Below, one piece after another: positions 21,551-33,990 of a DNA stretch of 64,000 nt. The notes beneath the pieces were generated by a model. It was given only the letters and a program-made list of their open reading frames with translations. It searched no databases and was not told the DNA's origin. The position numbers and the translations under genes are program-made. The DNA is from Fasciolopsis buskii (lineage: Eukaryota; Platyhelminthes; Trematoda; Plagiorchiida; Fasciolidae). Within the stretch, counting starts at the first letter, position 1, and every line of letters begins with the position of its first letter. The stretch lies in assembly GCA_008360955.1 (NCBI GenBank), contig LUCM01006159.1:38534-102533 (forward strand). Reading direction: 5' to 3'.

Positions 21551-23528
21551 CGAACGGAGATGAAGTAGACTGAGTCGCGATGTGTGCCACGATTGGCGCT
21601 CATTCGTTCTCACTCTTACACATTCGTCCTCATTCGCGTTCATTCATTCTGATTGGCCACTACAAGTGAACTTGGGCCCGGCTCAACCACGTCCAACTGT
21701 GGACGACGAAGACAGATGAGATCAACTATTTCGATCTCATCCTATCTGAACCTTTTGCCTTCGGCCAATGTTGGGCAGGCTTTTGCCTCACTTTTTGCTT
21801 TAGTGTGCTTCTTATTTCATTTCCTATTTCTTTCGTTTTTTTCTTTCTTTTTTTACTATCGTGTTTTTCTGTGCAATGTTTCTTGTCCTCATTTTGCTTT
21901 GTTGTTTACCTTTTTCGTATTTTCCCTCCGCAATGCTGCGGTCGAACACTTCCTATCCCCTCTGCGACCTTTGTGCCCATTTTCTTGCTCAACCTTACTA
22001 TACAGCAAAACGCTGACGTCACTCATTACGGCTCCGTGATCATATGTTTTTGTAATAATTTCGTATGCGGCGCTTGCTACTCTTCATTTTTTTTCGTCTA
22101 GCCGATCCACGTTTTATTGGACCTATCATCCCTGCGAACTTCAAGTGGGTCCGTCAGGGGTGCTCCGCATTTTTAGCGCAAACAATGGAAATCATTTTCA
22201 TTATAAGCAAATTCTGTTAGCATAAGGTATTTCCGTGTAATCCTGGGTCGTCCTTGATTGTTGCCTAAGATAATTTCCCAAGTTTCATTTGGATAAACTG
22301 GATGGTACGCTCAGTAAATTGTCATGCTATACTGGGAGGGCATTCGTGATGCTGAGGCTCTCCAGTTATCACACCAGTCAATTTCAACACCCGTATCCCA
22401 AAGCCGCCGAATTTCTTCACTCTGTACTTCTTCGAAACGAGATGGAATGATTTTACTTTTGACTTTTATAGTCAGGGCAGTTATAGTATTTTCAACTATC
22501 GATGATCAGCAATTCATTAAATGAACTTTTCGGCGCTGCACACGTTTATTTACCGTTTTAGTCCTTCGGCCACGGTGTTCACCATTCAAATTGTCTGTCT
22601 TCTAGAATTGTCTAACCAAAGCACCGACTATTCAATTTTATGCACCGAGGACCTGCATAACATGAGTTACAACATCCGAACTCCTCATATAGAAGTAAGC
22701 AGGTTTACTGTTTTGTTCTACAACGAGCCGTTTCTCCCTTGACTTTGCGATTACCCCAGAAGCTTTACATACTATCAACTGCATTCGATAACCACTCCCA
22801 GAACAGACGTCATGATGATCTATTGTTACTGCCGATCGACTGCGGTATCCCTTTCAAAGGGGTCTCCAGGACCTGAGAAGATTCACCGTGAATCCACTGT
22901 TCGTGATCTAAATGAAGCATTTAAGCCATGAAGCTCAGAAGCGCATACACTGGGACAACAACCTTCGGAGGGGTCACCTGAATGAGCTGAAAAAGAAACG
23001 GAAACAGAAGAACCAACGTGAGCGTATTAGCCAGCATCAACATTAACAACCAAAACAAATAACCATCAAAAGGGTACACGCTGCAGCAGACTAATCACAT
23101 TTCAGGGCTACAAAGACTGGTCATTTGTGCAACTTGCACTTCAAGACCATATTCTTAGGTTCTAGTATTGTTTACATTCCCATGCGCGCAACAGACACGC
23201 ACTTGTTTATAGGAGGGAAAATAAGAAGACCGACTACTTCGCGAACAGCAACATAAAGCTGACCGCTTTTTCGGACAGAGTTGCGTGACGGAGTACTGAG
23301 AGCTGCAGCTTCCAGGGTTTGGTTACTTGGTCCATTTGAGTAGTATACTTGAGATGGCGAATAGTGATAAAATTCGTCTCCCGAGGTTATCGGCCTTCTA
23401 ATGTGCCCATGAGAAGATTTTGCGATCTGCAGCAAAGTAAACAACCCGTGGAGCTAACAGACTTCAACAACTATTTGAATTTCAACTTCAGGTTCGCAAA
23501 GACGAAATAATTTGTGAATCTAATCAAC
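21551..23528. other. unassigned sequence
   Basis: A pyrimidine-rich stretch near 21800-22090 gives a hydrophobic open frame of low complexity. No recognised gene or element. Confidence 0.4.
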
Positions 23529-23690
23529 GATTGCAAAACTTGCCTTGAGAAATTCTACCCACGGTAGTCGAAAGGTTGGCGCATCACATACCAACAACAC
23601 TGCGTTATTAACATTATGTAATTCACAATAAAAACCAATACATGGCGCACCAATTTCTCAATACACTCCTTACGTCAATTGTTCCTGGTA
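23529..23690 (+). repeat. upstream direct repeat of the Penelope element (pLTR)
   Basis: Matches 26215-26372: gattg.aaaactt.ccttgaga, ctaccacgg-like, gttggcgcat, aacactg.gttattaacatta, ttcacaat.aaaa.caataca and atacactccttacgtca occur in the same order in both. Penelope elements often carry such LTR-like direct repeats. Confidence 0.8.
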
Positions 23691-24015
23691 TCTACAACTG
23701 ATTACCAATCGGATTGTTCTGCGAAAGAAGCTTGCCAACTGGATCAATCGCCGCACATTCAATCAACGTTGTCTTCACTGTAATGTTGTACCCAAAACTC
23801 TCGCTGTTAGACCTCTGGATAATTCAGTCCGATCTATGTAAGCCGCCTTGGTTGCTTCGCGTAAGTCCCTACGACGACGTATTCACGACTGTACAGTAAA
23901 CATACGTCCGATATGCTTCAGACTACGGAATATTGGTGATTCTCCGAATCATTTGCTCCCAGCGGAATTCCTCGAGCAAGTTCGTTTAACAACGATGACT
24001 ACATGCGTTTAAAAC

Positions 24016-25950
24016 ATGCCAAACAAGACAACAACGCAAGTTCGCGAAATTCACCTCGCAAAACACGACGGAAGGCGGATCAAAATTAAAAGTCAGAAAA
24101 CCTATAATAATAAATACCGAAAATATGTGACGAACACATCCAGCAGACCGTTGACATCTATAGAGTTACCATTACTACAAAAAAATCTGAATTCCAATCG
24201 CCAGAGAAAACCGTTGATGGTCGGAGAAATTGTGCCAACATTAGAGCAAGCGTTATCAAACTTTATGGAAGAAAGCGCCAATCAAGCTAGACTGAGGATA
24301 TGCAATATTCTTAAAAACCAACAGCCGATTGCCCCAAATATCGCAGTGGAGGAGAAGAAAGCACTGACAGGCCTAAAACACGATCGATCAATCCACATAT
24401 CACAAAGGCGAACAAAGGGAATGCTACTGTTACTCTCAACAGATCGGATTACAAATCAAAGGTCGCCGAGCATCTACGGGATGGACCTTATGAAAAAAGA
24501 GCAAAGAAGAAAGTGAACACATCATTCAACGAATCAAAGGCCCATGCCAACAAGTACCTATCTGGCTTGAAGGAAAACTCGGGAAATCTCTGTGGTTCTC
24601 ATTAATGCCCAAAACCAGCAGACCTGGGAGATTTTACGGTCTACCAAAAATTCGCAAACCCGACATACCCATTCGTCCGATTATAGACTACACTTCTTGT
24701 GGAACTTACAAACTGGCAAAATATTTCAGTGGATTATTGAAACCCTATCAGAAGATAGTAGTAAGTTATATCAATGACGCTTTCGAATTCGCCCATATGC
24801 TAAAAGCTAGGAAACAATGAAGTTGCCGTGAGTTTAGATGTGGTCTCTTTATACACAAATGTACCCATTAAAGACAGTCTGCACTATTTACATTCATTGT
24901 TAATATCAGGCACTTCCTTAGAAGAGTGAACTCTACTAGGTCCAGCCGAAATTGTCAGCGGTATAGAACTTTGCCGACATACTTACGTTCAAACATGAGT
25001 TGCACAAGCAAACGGATGGTATGGCCATGGGACCACCCATATCCCCTCATCGTAGCAAACCTTTTCCTATATTCCACTGAATCAAAAGCTCTAACGGAAT
25101 TTATTTACCCGCCACGCTTTTACGTGCGGTACGTGGACGATACATTTGCAATCATCAAGTCGGCACAAAAAGATAGTTTCCTTCAAGCTCTCAATAAGCA
25201 ATGTAGATCCATTAAGTTCACAATGGAGTCAGAAGACACCAGTAGTTATCAGCTTCTCAGACTGCCGGCTGAAAGTTAATGACTCACAACGTTTCAATAT
25301 TGGCATTCACAGGAAACCCACACATTCGGATAAGTATTTAGACTTCAGTTCAGCTCATCCTCAATGCGTGAAGCGGACATTTATTTCCTCGCTAGCCAAC
25401 AGATTTCGAAAGCTATGCAGTGATGATACCGACCGTAAAGTGAAAGAACTAAGGCGTCTAGCCGACATCTTTCAAGACAATCACTATCCGCCTCGCCTCA
25501 CAAGAAAACGACTGAAAACTTGCATGTGGACAACCAAGAGGAAGAAAGAAAAGAAAAAGAAAACGGCCTCGGTCGGAATTCTGTACAGATCGGGTACTTT
25601 GGAAGCAATAAGAAAGGTCCTTGGTGACTTGGACATTCACACTTTCTTCTGGATGGATAATACTTTGAAGCGCCGCTTATCAGAGGCTAAAGTTCAAGTC
25701 GGTATGCAAGACCAAGACAACTGCATCTACAGAATCATTTGCGAGGACCGCCCCCAGCTGAATACATAGAACAAACCAGCAGACAACTGATGACACGGAT
25801 AAGAGAACACAAAAGGAAAGAGTAGTGCAGAACTTCGGACAAGGCATCCACATCAAAACTTGAGCGCGATTCAACCATCACTGTGCATGCCATAGCAGAC
25901 GGACACAACATAGATTATGAAAACACAACGTGGATCCAGAACCGGCACTG
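24016..25950 (+). pseudogene. Penelope-like retroelement, RT plus GIY-YIG
   Basis: Several frames together give the standard Penelope order. N-terminal domain: YVTNTSSRPLTSIELPLLQK, EEKKALTGLKHDRSIHI (24127-24400). RT: RFYGLPKIRKPDIPIRPIID (24629-24690), then VVSLYTNVPI, KQTDGMAMGPP and FYVRYVDDTFAIIKS with an intact YVDD (25120-25170). After that NIGIHRKPTHSDKYLDFSSA, and the GIY-YIG-like end CIYRIICEDRP ... EQTSRQLMTRIREHKRK and HAIADGHNIDYEN. At least five frameshifts or stops separate these, so the copy is dead. Confidence 0.85.
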
Positions 25951-26214
25951 AACGTAAATTTGCCGAGGCTCTGGCGATAAGCCCCCACCCCACATGCATC
26001 AATCCGAACTACGGGGCAGAGATTTCGGGGCGGCCCTAACGTATGTGAGAAACAAACATTCCAAAGGTCATCACGCTAGTTGACCCCACTGCCACGGCGA
26101 CGCATGACATGAAGGACAAGTAATCTCTCGCCCGACCCACAATCCAAAGTACACACATTCACAAACACAGACAACTAAACATCACTTTGCATGTGAACGT
26201 TCCCTTAGTCATTT

Positions 26215-26372
26215 GATTGTAAAACTTACCTTGAGAAAGGCTATCCACGGTATTTGAAACGTTGGCGCATTATTTCTACCAAGAACACTGTTATTAACAT
26301 TATATCATTCACAATTAAAATCAATACATGATGCATCGATTTTTCGATACACTCCTTACGTCATTTGGTCCT
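26215..26372 (+). repeat. downstream direct repeat of the Penelope element (pLTR)
   Basis: Partner of 23529-23690, about 80% alike by eye, same orientation, spaced 2.69 kb. Together they bound the element. Confidence 0.8.
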
Positions 26373-27099
26373 GATTTTAACTAATGAATGTACACGGAAC
26401 AATCGTTTTCCGAAGCACTGCTGGTCCGGTTTGCGCAGGTATCACGTTTTACCAAATCCCAAGTAGCTCATGTGTTACACACTCAACCGTCGAATAGACG
26501 TTTGAGTAGTTTGAAAAGTACAAAATGCGGAACGAGAAAAGATAGACAAACGGGTTATAACACTTAAGGCGATTAAGGTGACAGAGTGTGCTGCAATTGG
26601 TGGAAGCGGCGGACAAAGAGAGCTAAAACCGCCGATGTTCGGGTGACAATAACGACGCGGACAATTGCCAACTTAGTTCAGATGATAAGAGGATATTTCC
26701 GGCCCACAGGTGACTGATAACTGAAGAAGCCGAGGCAGGTGTGAATGACAAATGTTTACCTGAGAATAACTTTCGAGAACAGTGGGTAAGCCTAAACAAC
26801 ATGGATATGAACGTGTCAAAATGATGAATGCGGTCATGGGCCACCACCAAAGCCGGCACGACCTTTGACAGAGACGAGCTGAGATAATACACAGTCAGGA
26901 TATGGGTTGGATAAGTAAACTCCAGTCAGGCTCGAGTGATCTAAACACACGTATGAACGAATGAAAGATACCAAATGCAGAGGACAATTGTAATGAAAGG
27001 GGAAAACAAACTGGCGATGAGAGCATGACTACCCGAATGAATGGGAATTTGTACCAATATAATCCGAAAGAAACATTATAAACAGGGATTTGGGGGGGG
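26373..27099. other. probable 3' part of the minus-strand non-LTR fossil
   Basis: The minus-strand frame 26892-26623 continues downstream of the Jockey/CR1-like remnant; I recognise no motif in it. Confidence 0.3.
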
Positions 27100-28410
27100 G
27101 AACGTTAACGTAGGAACCAGTTTATTGACTCTGGTTCTAAAGAGCTAGAAACTGCAAGTGGGTGGGAAACCGATAGGGGAAGGGTGTTCTGTAGCTTCGA
27201 AATCTTGCGGGAAATGAAGACTGATAGGGAGAATTGTGGCACTTTCGGAAACAGACTTGTAAAGATGGTTGGAGGTCTGAGAACGGGATAGGCGGACTTA
27301 GGCCAGCGATAGGGCAACTGAAGAAACAGGGCGAGAATTAAAAACCAAGGTAATAGTGGTAGAAAAAATGGAGTGAATCAGCCGGCCACCTAAGACCAGG
27401 CGAATACGGACTCGATATTAGGAAAGGGTCATTGATCAGCCGGATTATGTTAAATCCAACCCATTAGGCGAAGCTCCACTCCCACGTGGCTACGGTTTTG
27501 TGTGAGCGGCAGACTTGAGGTTTGTGTGACAGTTGAAAATGAATTGGGGTAAAAAAAGGCGTCTCGGCGTGAAATAAGAAACCAACTTCGCGAGCAGCAC
27601 GAGAAGTTAACTGATCGGCATAACGAAAAAATGTTAGGCAAATCAAAAACAGAGATGGGATCGGTGAAGTGTGTATCAGTTGAATTAAAACGCAGGCGAG
27701 CAGAGAATGAGTCATGTTTACGGTAAATAGTTATAGGGAAAATTTTTAAAGTATTCAGATCAACGGGTGTTTGCAAGACGAATAGTGTGGTAAGAAGAAT
27801 GATAATGGAGCGTGACATCATCGGTAAAGAATTCGATTGGACTAGATGTTTTGGATAAAAGAACGTGGATACTGAAAAAGAACGAGGCTGGATACAATTA
27901 CGTAATTTTGGAGAATGTCATTGTTGACGGCTGAGACCGAATCTCATCGATTCAGATGAAAATGGTTCGCTTGCTGAGAAAACTTGATGTCCGGGATACG
28001 AAAACTGGAGGCGACCCGAATGTGGACAAATATGCCAGTAGGTTTTCATACCAGTATTGATCATAGGCCTTGGAAATACGTAGCAGTACTTAATGCGTTT
28101 TATTCGTGGTTGTTCAGTGAAGTCGGCCAAGAATGAGAGACAGAAGTAATTGAAACACTGGTAGAATGACGTTGTTGGAACTCATATTGGCGCTCGTTCA
28201 GTGACCCTTCGAGTTCGAGAAACGACCGCAGTTGGTCGAAGGTAATGGTTTTGAATATCTTAGTAATAAGAAGCACTAAAAAAATTGTATCAGAGAGGTG
28301 ACCGCATTTTTTTGAATACGGGATTGGCGAGAACGAAAAGCAGAGGCAAAGACAGAAATGATGGCGTAAACGAGGAGCCCCTTCTCGCTTCCAAGGCCAC
28401 ACATTTTTAA
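27100..28410 (-). pseudogene. CR1/Jockey-like non-LTR retrotransposon remnant
   Basis: Minus strand, in order: FLELEGSLNERQYEFQQRHS then TSVSITSVSH (the ERQYGFR..RST block before RT motif A), SFFFSIHVLLSKTSS, a YxDD-like FFTDDVTLHYHSS, and after it RSVNFSCCSRSWFLISRRDA and QNRSHVGVELRLMGW, the thumb segment of CR1/Jockey RTs. Many stops and shifts. The exact clade is uncertain. Confidence 0.6.
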
Positions 28411-29465
28411 AACGACGAATGAACTAGCTGTCAGATCAGGTGATTCGAGCACATCGAAGAACTCAGCATTTGGTGGAACTTCCCGGTGCTAACGATGGAT
28501 TTAAAAGATGATTACTGGAATTGGAAGTAGACGGAAGATCAGGATAATTGGATAAAAGAGAAATGGAGGCAAACTGGAAAGCAAGAAACCGGAATTTCTC
28601 GTGAAATTGCCACACAAGAAAATCAGAGGCATTACTAAACGGAGGAATGTTCGAAGAGTAGAAATTTCGACACACGACTTTCTAAAATATGATCAAAATT
28701 ATATTAAATCACAGAAACAATTAGGTTTGTCTCATTAAATCAATGATGGCCAATTTTCTAACATATTTTCCCGCTCAATTTTAAAGTTATTTCATTTTTC
28801 TAATATTTTTGCTCGAAAGATCTTTCTTTTGGAGAAATTTTTCTAGAATGTTGAAAGATCTCAGATTGGAATTTTATGTATTCGGTGGTTGCGTGAGCAT
28901 CCTCGTGCACGTTTCGAAAATTGCAGGCAAACAGTAGGTGATTCCGTGATCCGTTGACAGACTACACATGGCAACTTCTACAGGCTCTCTTGATGCGTTT
29001 TGAGGATGGATTTTAACCGCAAAATTTTGCCGACGGTCGGAGTTTTTGAAACAAACAGCGACCGGATAAAAGGCCCAAATGCGAAGTTTAGATTATTCAA
29101 ACTTCTTTGTGTCGTATAACGGAATAAAGGTCCGTGAAAAGAGTATCGTAACCGAACGGGATTCAGCAAAGTTGAAAGTAATTTGTTGCTGCCGTCATCC
29201 GACGTGCAAATCACATGATGCATTCCGGTACGACTTCGCTGTAGTCTGTGAACACAACCAGCCAACAAGAACGTTGGCAATCCATGACGACACGATCAAA
29301 CGTGCCGCAAGATCTATCGACGCGAATGTTTTTTACAAATCGGGATCACTTGTATTTTGTTAATGAACACGAGATTAAAAAAATATTCGAACTTTTCTCC
29401 CATTTACTGCTTTCTTCTCTTCGTCTAGTTTGTATTGGGGTCATTCAAATATGTATTTTTATTTC
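28411..29465. other. unassigned, including a 94-codon open frame
   Basis: The frame 29079-29363 (+) reads like a real protein segment (SYNGIKVREKSIVTERDSAK, then ICCCRHPTCKSHDAFRYDFA) with clustered Cys/His. It could be part of a zinc-binding DNA-binding domain of a transposase, but I do not recognise the family. Confidence 0.3.
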
Positions 29466-29620
29466 TTAGTTCCTTTATTAATGAAATAACAATGTATATC
29501 TTTTTCAGTGAGGGTACCGCGGCCAGTAAAGGGCTGCCAAGTGGGGAAGTTGTCTGGCAGTGGGAGGATCCGAATCCGTGACCTTTAGGTCTAAACGCCA
29601 CGACCCTACCCGCTTGGTTC
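29466..29620 (-). repeat. tRNA-derived SINE
   Basis: Minus strand: box A-like caagcgggtagggtcgtggc, box B-like cacggattcggatcctcccac, body (ccccacttggcagccctt-like) and a tail tacattgttatttcatta shared with 33821 and 43141. Confidence 0.75.
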
Positions 29621-30003
29621 AATTCTGTATTACTGTTTCAGGCATTAAAACCACAGTTATGTTGGTCGACCAACTCGCATTGGACCCCGATATTCCTCGT
29701 TGAAACCCCGATACACACGAATTCAGACCATGGCACTGCTGTTAAGCAGCCATTCTCGTTTTACTCGGCACCTTACTTGGCATTTGGGCTAGCACAGTAT
29801 TGTGTTGTAATTCTCCGTTCCGGTCAAAATATCACCAGTATTCTCCATTCGGTTGAGATCTGTGCCTTCGTCGTACTTAGGCTACGTGCTTAGAAGTGAT
29901 GTATCATTTGGGGGTCGATCGGTGTGAGCTAGCGGACAGTAACCGTGCAAATCAGTGACGGATAGGTGCAACGTCATGTGATGAAGTTCAACAAACCGTT
30001 CAG

Positions 30004-30150
30004 AGCCTGCCCGGTAGCGTAATGGCTAAGGCGTTCGACTCAGAATCGTTCGTCCCGGGTTCGCGTCCCAGTTCGGGCGCGGTGGATATGCACTGCTGAT
30101 GATTCCTAACAAGGATGAAACAGCTGTACAGTGCTACCATGGTTTCTTTA
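30004..30150 (+). mobile_element. SINE with tRNA-like head and hammerhead ribozyme
   Basis: 30008-30078 resembles a tRNA: ccggtagcgtaatggctaag (box A), anticodon-like loop ctcagaa, and gggttcgcgtcccagttcgg (box B region). It is followed directly by the hammerhead fold (30082-30140). A Pol III head joined to a type I hammerhead is the layout of the schistosome Sm-alpha family (established knowledge), so this is taken as a related retroposon. Only one copy is seen in the window. Confidence 0.75.
30082..30140 (+). ncRNA. type I hammerhead ribozyme, slightly decayed
   Basis: Core CTGATGA 30096-30102 and GAAA 30117-30120. Stem I: GCACTG (30090-30095) with CAGTGC (30129-30134), all six paired, then an internal loop ATAT/TA and an outer helix GTGG (30082-30085) with CCAT (30137-30140). 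Stem II: TCCT/AGGA around loop AACA. Stem III: ACAG/CTGT (30120-30127) with no loop; predicted cleavage after A30128 (GTA, allowed). Odd point: the stem II closing pair, normally G-C, is T30103/T30116, which should weaken activity. Confidence 0.8.
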
Positions 30151-30619
30151 TGGTGAGTTGAGCGATCATATCACGTGGTGAATTATTTCATGATACCTGA
30201 TGTTCATAATGCAATAAACAAGATAACAATGAACGCCAGACTGAACGTACATCTTCAGAGAGTGAAAGAGTCCAGTTTTTGACATACCCGAGTACATTTC
30301 ATCTACTCACCAGTAAAGATAACTTGTTTTTAGCAATGGTTTACAGCACAAATTCTTTATCAGAACACTGAACAGTGGAATGAGTGGGATAACATGTTTG
30401 CTCCAACAGCCTTAAGCTTTCCCATAGATCGTACCCACCTGATGACGTCCATTTCAGGTGGAGTACTAACACCGACTGCTCTGTCTAACGCATCGAATAA
30501 AGCCATCCTCTTTTTCAAGATGTTAAGAAAAATTACTAACTTTTGGGCTGTTATAGCTGCTATGGTCATTCCAGGTATAGGTGCAGATACCGAAAGAGTG
30601 TGATGAATCGGCGACTGTA

Positions 30620-31000
30620 TTGATCGATACATTGTTCGGTAATGGTCAGGGAGGTTTTGGCTTGGTGAATATCACATCCAACTTGCTCGCAGGCCTCGTC
30701 TTCAGTCAATCATCTCGCAAAAGATGTATGCCAGAGCACCAAGCCACATTCCGATTCGATCCAATTTGTATTGACCATATATTTCCTGTATGACAAATTT
30801 TTAGCAGGTAAGTACACCTCACATAGACCCATGATTTCCATCCTTATTGATCTAGAAGTAGAATTCGACCCGTTCGATGCCTGTCGCCGAAATGTGTGCT
30901 GCAATTTGGAGATGAATACATTTGACTGCGAAAAATTTCCTGTCCTACTACCTAAATAGAACGATAAATCATTGCAACTGAGCACCAGGATTCTGCCAAT
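30620..31000 (+). pseudogene. RTE-like retrotransposon fragment (RT, motif A region)
   Basis: Two frames: GLVNITSNLLAGLVFSQSSR then KRCMPEHQATFRFDPICIDH (finger/palm start), and after a shift MISILIDLEVEFDPFDACRR then NVCCNLEMN (motif A, FLDLxxAFDSVDR type). Broken by a frameshift near 30790. Confidence 0.7.
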
Positions 31001-31829
31001 TGAAATACATAAATTTGACTGCTCTGTTTGCGGATAGTTGAATCCTTAACCGGCTCAGTTTGTCTTTGTGTTCGCGTTGTTTTCGATTTGATATGTGACC
31101 ACCAGAGCTTGCATAACCAATAAACGTATCGTTTGCATGAATATCGGTTTATGCGGGTTACGGAAACGTTGAAACACTCTCGGAAGGTGCACGTTTCCGA
31201 ATCCGATCGATTTCTGACCAAGTGGTGGTTATACTGAGTACAACTCATTTGTGCGACACGTTTTAGAACAGACAATTTCCAAAGGTCAAAGAATTGTGTA
31301 TTTCTCGATCGATCGATCGATGGATCGTGCAGTTTTTCATTTTTTGCAATTTCTCTAAATCAACAATCGAATCCATTTTCATGCTAAAAACAATCTATGA
31401 TCCGAATTTATCAAGAGGAGTCATTTCTCCACTCGTATTTGCCCTTCAATTGTGTGGTTCAAATGCTAACTGAAACAACTCGGCTGATTAAATGGTGCAA
31501 TGCATACGTTCTAATATGCCTAAGAAACTAACAGGCATTCCTCTACATCTCCGAATATAGTATAGGTGTGTGTCCTGTTGCTCCGGATAGCGTGTTTAAC
31601 CGAACGTCGACCGCCCCGACCGGTTGCTATTTGCACTTTGTACACACACGCTCCGCCTGCACGCTTTTGTCAGATGTACTCAATTTCCTACCGATCAGGA
31701 CTATCTTTTTGTAGTACCGGTCGAGTGCCTGGGTTGTCAGTATTGCAGTCGTACAGAGCTGAGTAAGGGTGACGTATAAGTAGTCTCAACGATTAAGAGC
31801 AATCAAACGGAATACGAGATTCGTGTTAA
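31001..31829. other. unassigned sequence
   Basis: No supported gene; includes a short GATC repeat (tcgatcgatcgatcgatgg, 31306-31324). Confidence 0.4.
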
Positions 31830-32100
31830 GACAATCGGTCCTACAATGCGTTTTGCAACTTCAAAGCACAAAATGCTGTATCAAAAAAAACGAACCTTGT
31901 TCTAGAAGAGAAGGTTTGAACGCGATGACTAAATTTATTAACATTGGCAGTGCAAATTCAGTTTTGTGTAATTGTATGGACAGCCTTTCTGAAATAGAAC
32001 CTGGAGAGTAAGTGAAACGTTGAGTCTTGGAGCCAAGGCAATAAAAACCAAGACTGTCCGGAGATACGTTACAAGTGACAAAAATCAGTTAACGAAAGGT
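31830..32100 (+). pseudogene. RTE-like retrotransposon fragment (RT C-terminal part)
   Basis: MRFATSKHKMLYQK matches the RTE segment after the YADD box (FAPSKCKMLLQD), followed out of frame by TNLVLEEK and KFINIGSANS (cf. F.YLGS.IS). GTAAGT at 32008 is probably fortuitous. Confidence 0.5.
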
Positions 32101-33820
32101 GGTAAACTGTAAAAACTTCGATTCGCGATGTCACCCGATCAAGGCACTCCTAAATACAAGTGTTTCCGGGGAAAAGACAGCACCTTCAAATCTCCGTGCT
32201 CTACATATGGTAGCTCGTTGTGTGAAGCCTGTGAACGAACAAAGTGAACCTAAGCGGTCGAAGATGGGTGCATTAAGACGAATTCCCCCAGAGATGAGCC
32301 AACTAAAAAGATTTGTTTGGACAGCGATGTGGAACACTGTATGTGCGTGTGTATGTATGTGCGTGTGCTTGACAGTAATACGCTAGAGATGCGCAGACTA
32401 AAACGAGGGGTAGGGACAATGAAGTCTGAATTAGGTCAAATCGTGGTCCATTGGTGTTAGAGCGAGTAAGGCGATCGGTGAAACGATATCAAAGGACAGG
32501 GAGGGAAAAACAAAACCAAAACGAGGGTTTACAAATAAGGGTGGACAAGATCATGTGTAAATGATGCGGTTGTGTATATTTGCCTTGATGACGCGCGCAA
32601 CACGATCGATATCATGTGAACGGTGAAGCAGCAGAGGAAAAAGACCCAATACAAAGGTTAGCAAATCGGAGTGAGAGGTCACATGTATAACTAATGATCA
32701 AGTTTGCGTATGCAGGTCCAAACAATTGGGGCGACTGAAATGAGAATTTCTGTAGCCAAAGGGAAACAAATGCCAATCAACCATATGCGGCCGGAGTTAG
32801 GACGAAATCATGAGAGGAAGAAACGAGAAATTGGGTCCGAGAAACAGAATCAAAAAGGCCTCGCCAGGCTGATAACGCGAATGTTGTGGGTTTTAGTTCC
32901 GTTTAGCCGTCTGAAAAGAATTATTTTGAGTTTTTCCGAACATTATTTCAGACTCCCTATAACTCGCTTGAACTATGTGACACCTTGTGGCAAGCGATTT
33001 TCGTCCACTGTCCTCGTGCGTGGCTGACTTGCATTTCCTCACTGGTTGGGTTGCTACCGTAGATATTCGCACTATTGACGTTCACGCGTTACCTTCGGCT
33101 TGATGCGGATTGGTTTTTCGTTCAGTTAACAAACCACGTACAAACCTGTTTGATTAGATCCTTCTCGCATCGGGTCATGCTGTCCTTCGCCGGTTGGTTT
33201 TCTGTTGGCCAATGGACTTGTTCAATTATTAGATTTAGTGTGTGTCTGACTCTGTCTGTCTACCTGTCTGATCGCAGCTGTCCATCTATCTGACTGTGCT
33301 CGTCCAGTCTGTCTGACCTCTTCTTGCTGACCGACATACATTCGGACAGCTCCCCCCTGGATACCACTGTGCATTATCCGTTGAATCGGTTTGGGTAATA
33401 TCTTGTAGAGTAGACACTTCATGATTTGAGTACCGTATCACGAGATCGCCTGAATTCTCATTTAGTTTGTAATTGGGACTCTATGCGTTCCGCTGATCGG
33501 AGCAAGCAATGGTTGGTTGGGGATTTCCTACGCGGAATCTATCTGGTTCGGTTTTTGGAAGCATTCACAATACCTTGATTCTTGGTCTCCGACAGCTCGA
33601 CCTCCAAGCGGTCGAAGAGAAATCTCTCGACGTTTTTGAGTCTTATTAATGCACTGTCGACGATCCCTTTGGAATGTCCCTCCCCAGGCGGAGTTTGGAG
33701 ACATTGAGTGATATAGTAGAATGTTGCAGCCCTTGTGGTTCTTCTGTTGGAGGTATTTCTTCTTCCGTATGTGTGGTTGCCTTCGCTAACTTTCTTCTGA
33801 CTAACGCTCATTGACCAGCG
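32101..33820. other. unassigned sequence
   Basis: The open frame 32099-32386 (SVSGEKTAPSNLRALHMVAR, then PKRSKMGALRRIPPEMSQLK) reads like protein up to a GTATGT at 32339, but no family is recognised and no partner exon is visible. Purine-rich DNA at 32400-32880. Nothing else supported. Confidence 0.35.
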
Positions 33821-33990
33821 GCGGCCAAGCCAATAAGGTCATGGCGTTTGGATGTCAAGGTGGCGGGTTCGAATCCTCCTAGTGCCGGTCGACTTCCCCA
33901 CTTGGCAGCCCTCTGTTGGCCGCGGTCCCTTTCCTGAAAATTGATGTACATTGTTATTCCACTAATAAAAAAGACGTAGAAGTTAAAGAT
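33821..33990 (+). repeat. tRNA-derived SINE
   Basis: Plus-strand copy: gcggccaagccaataaggtc (box A region), gcgggttcgaatcctcctag (box B), ttccccacttggcagccctc body and tgtacattgttatt tail. Best-preserved head of the family in this window. Confidence 0.8.

Noticed and set aside
30439..30445. Second CTGATGA near the hammerhead
   Set aside because: No GAAA box and no pairing stems follow it. Other CTGATGA strings (for example at 9316, 37959, 60858) fail likewise.
30394..30603. 70-codon frame with GGVLTP, vaguely like the C-terminus of saccharopine dehydrogenase-like oxidoreductase
   Set aside because: Only a few residues agree, and it abuts an RTE fragment; not enough to call.
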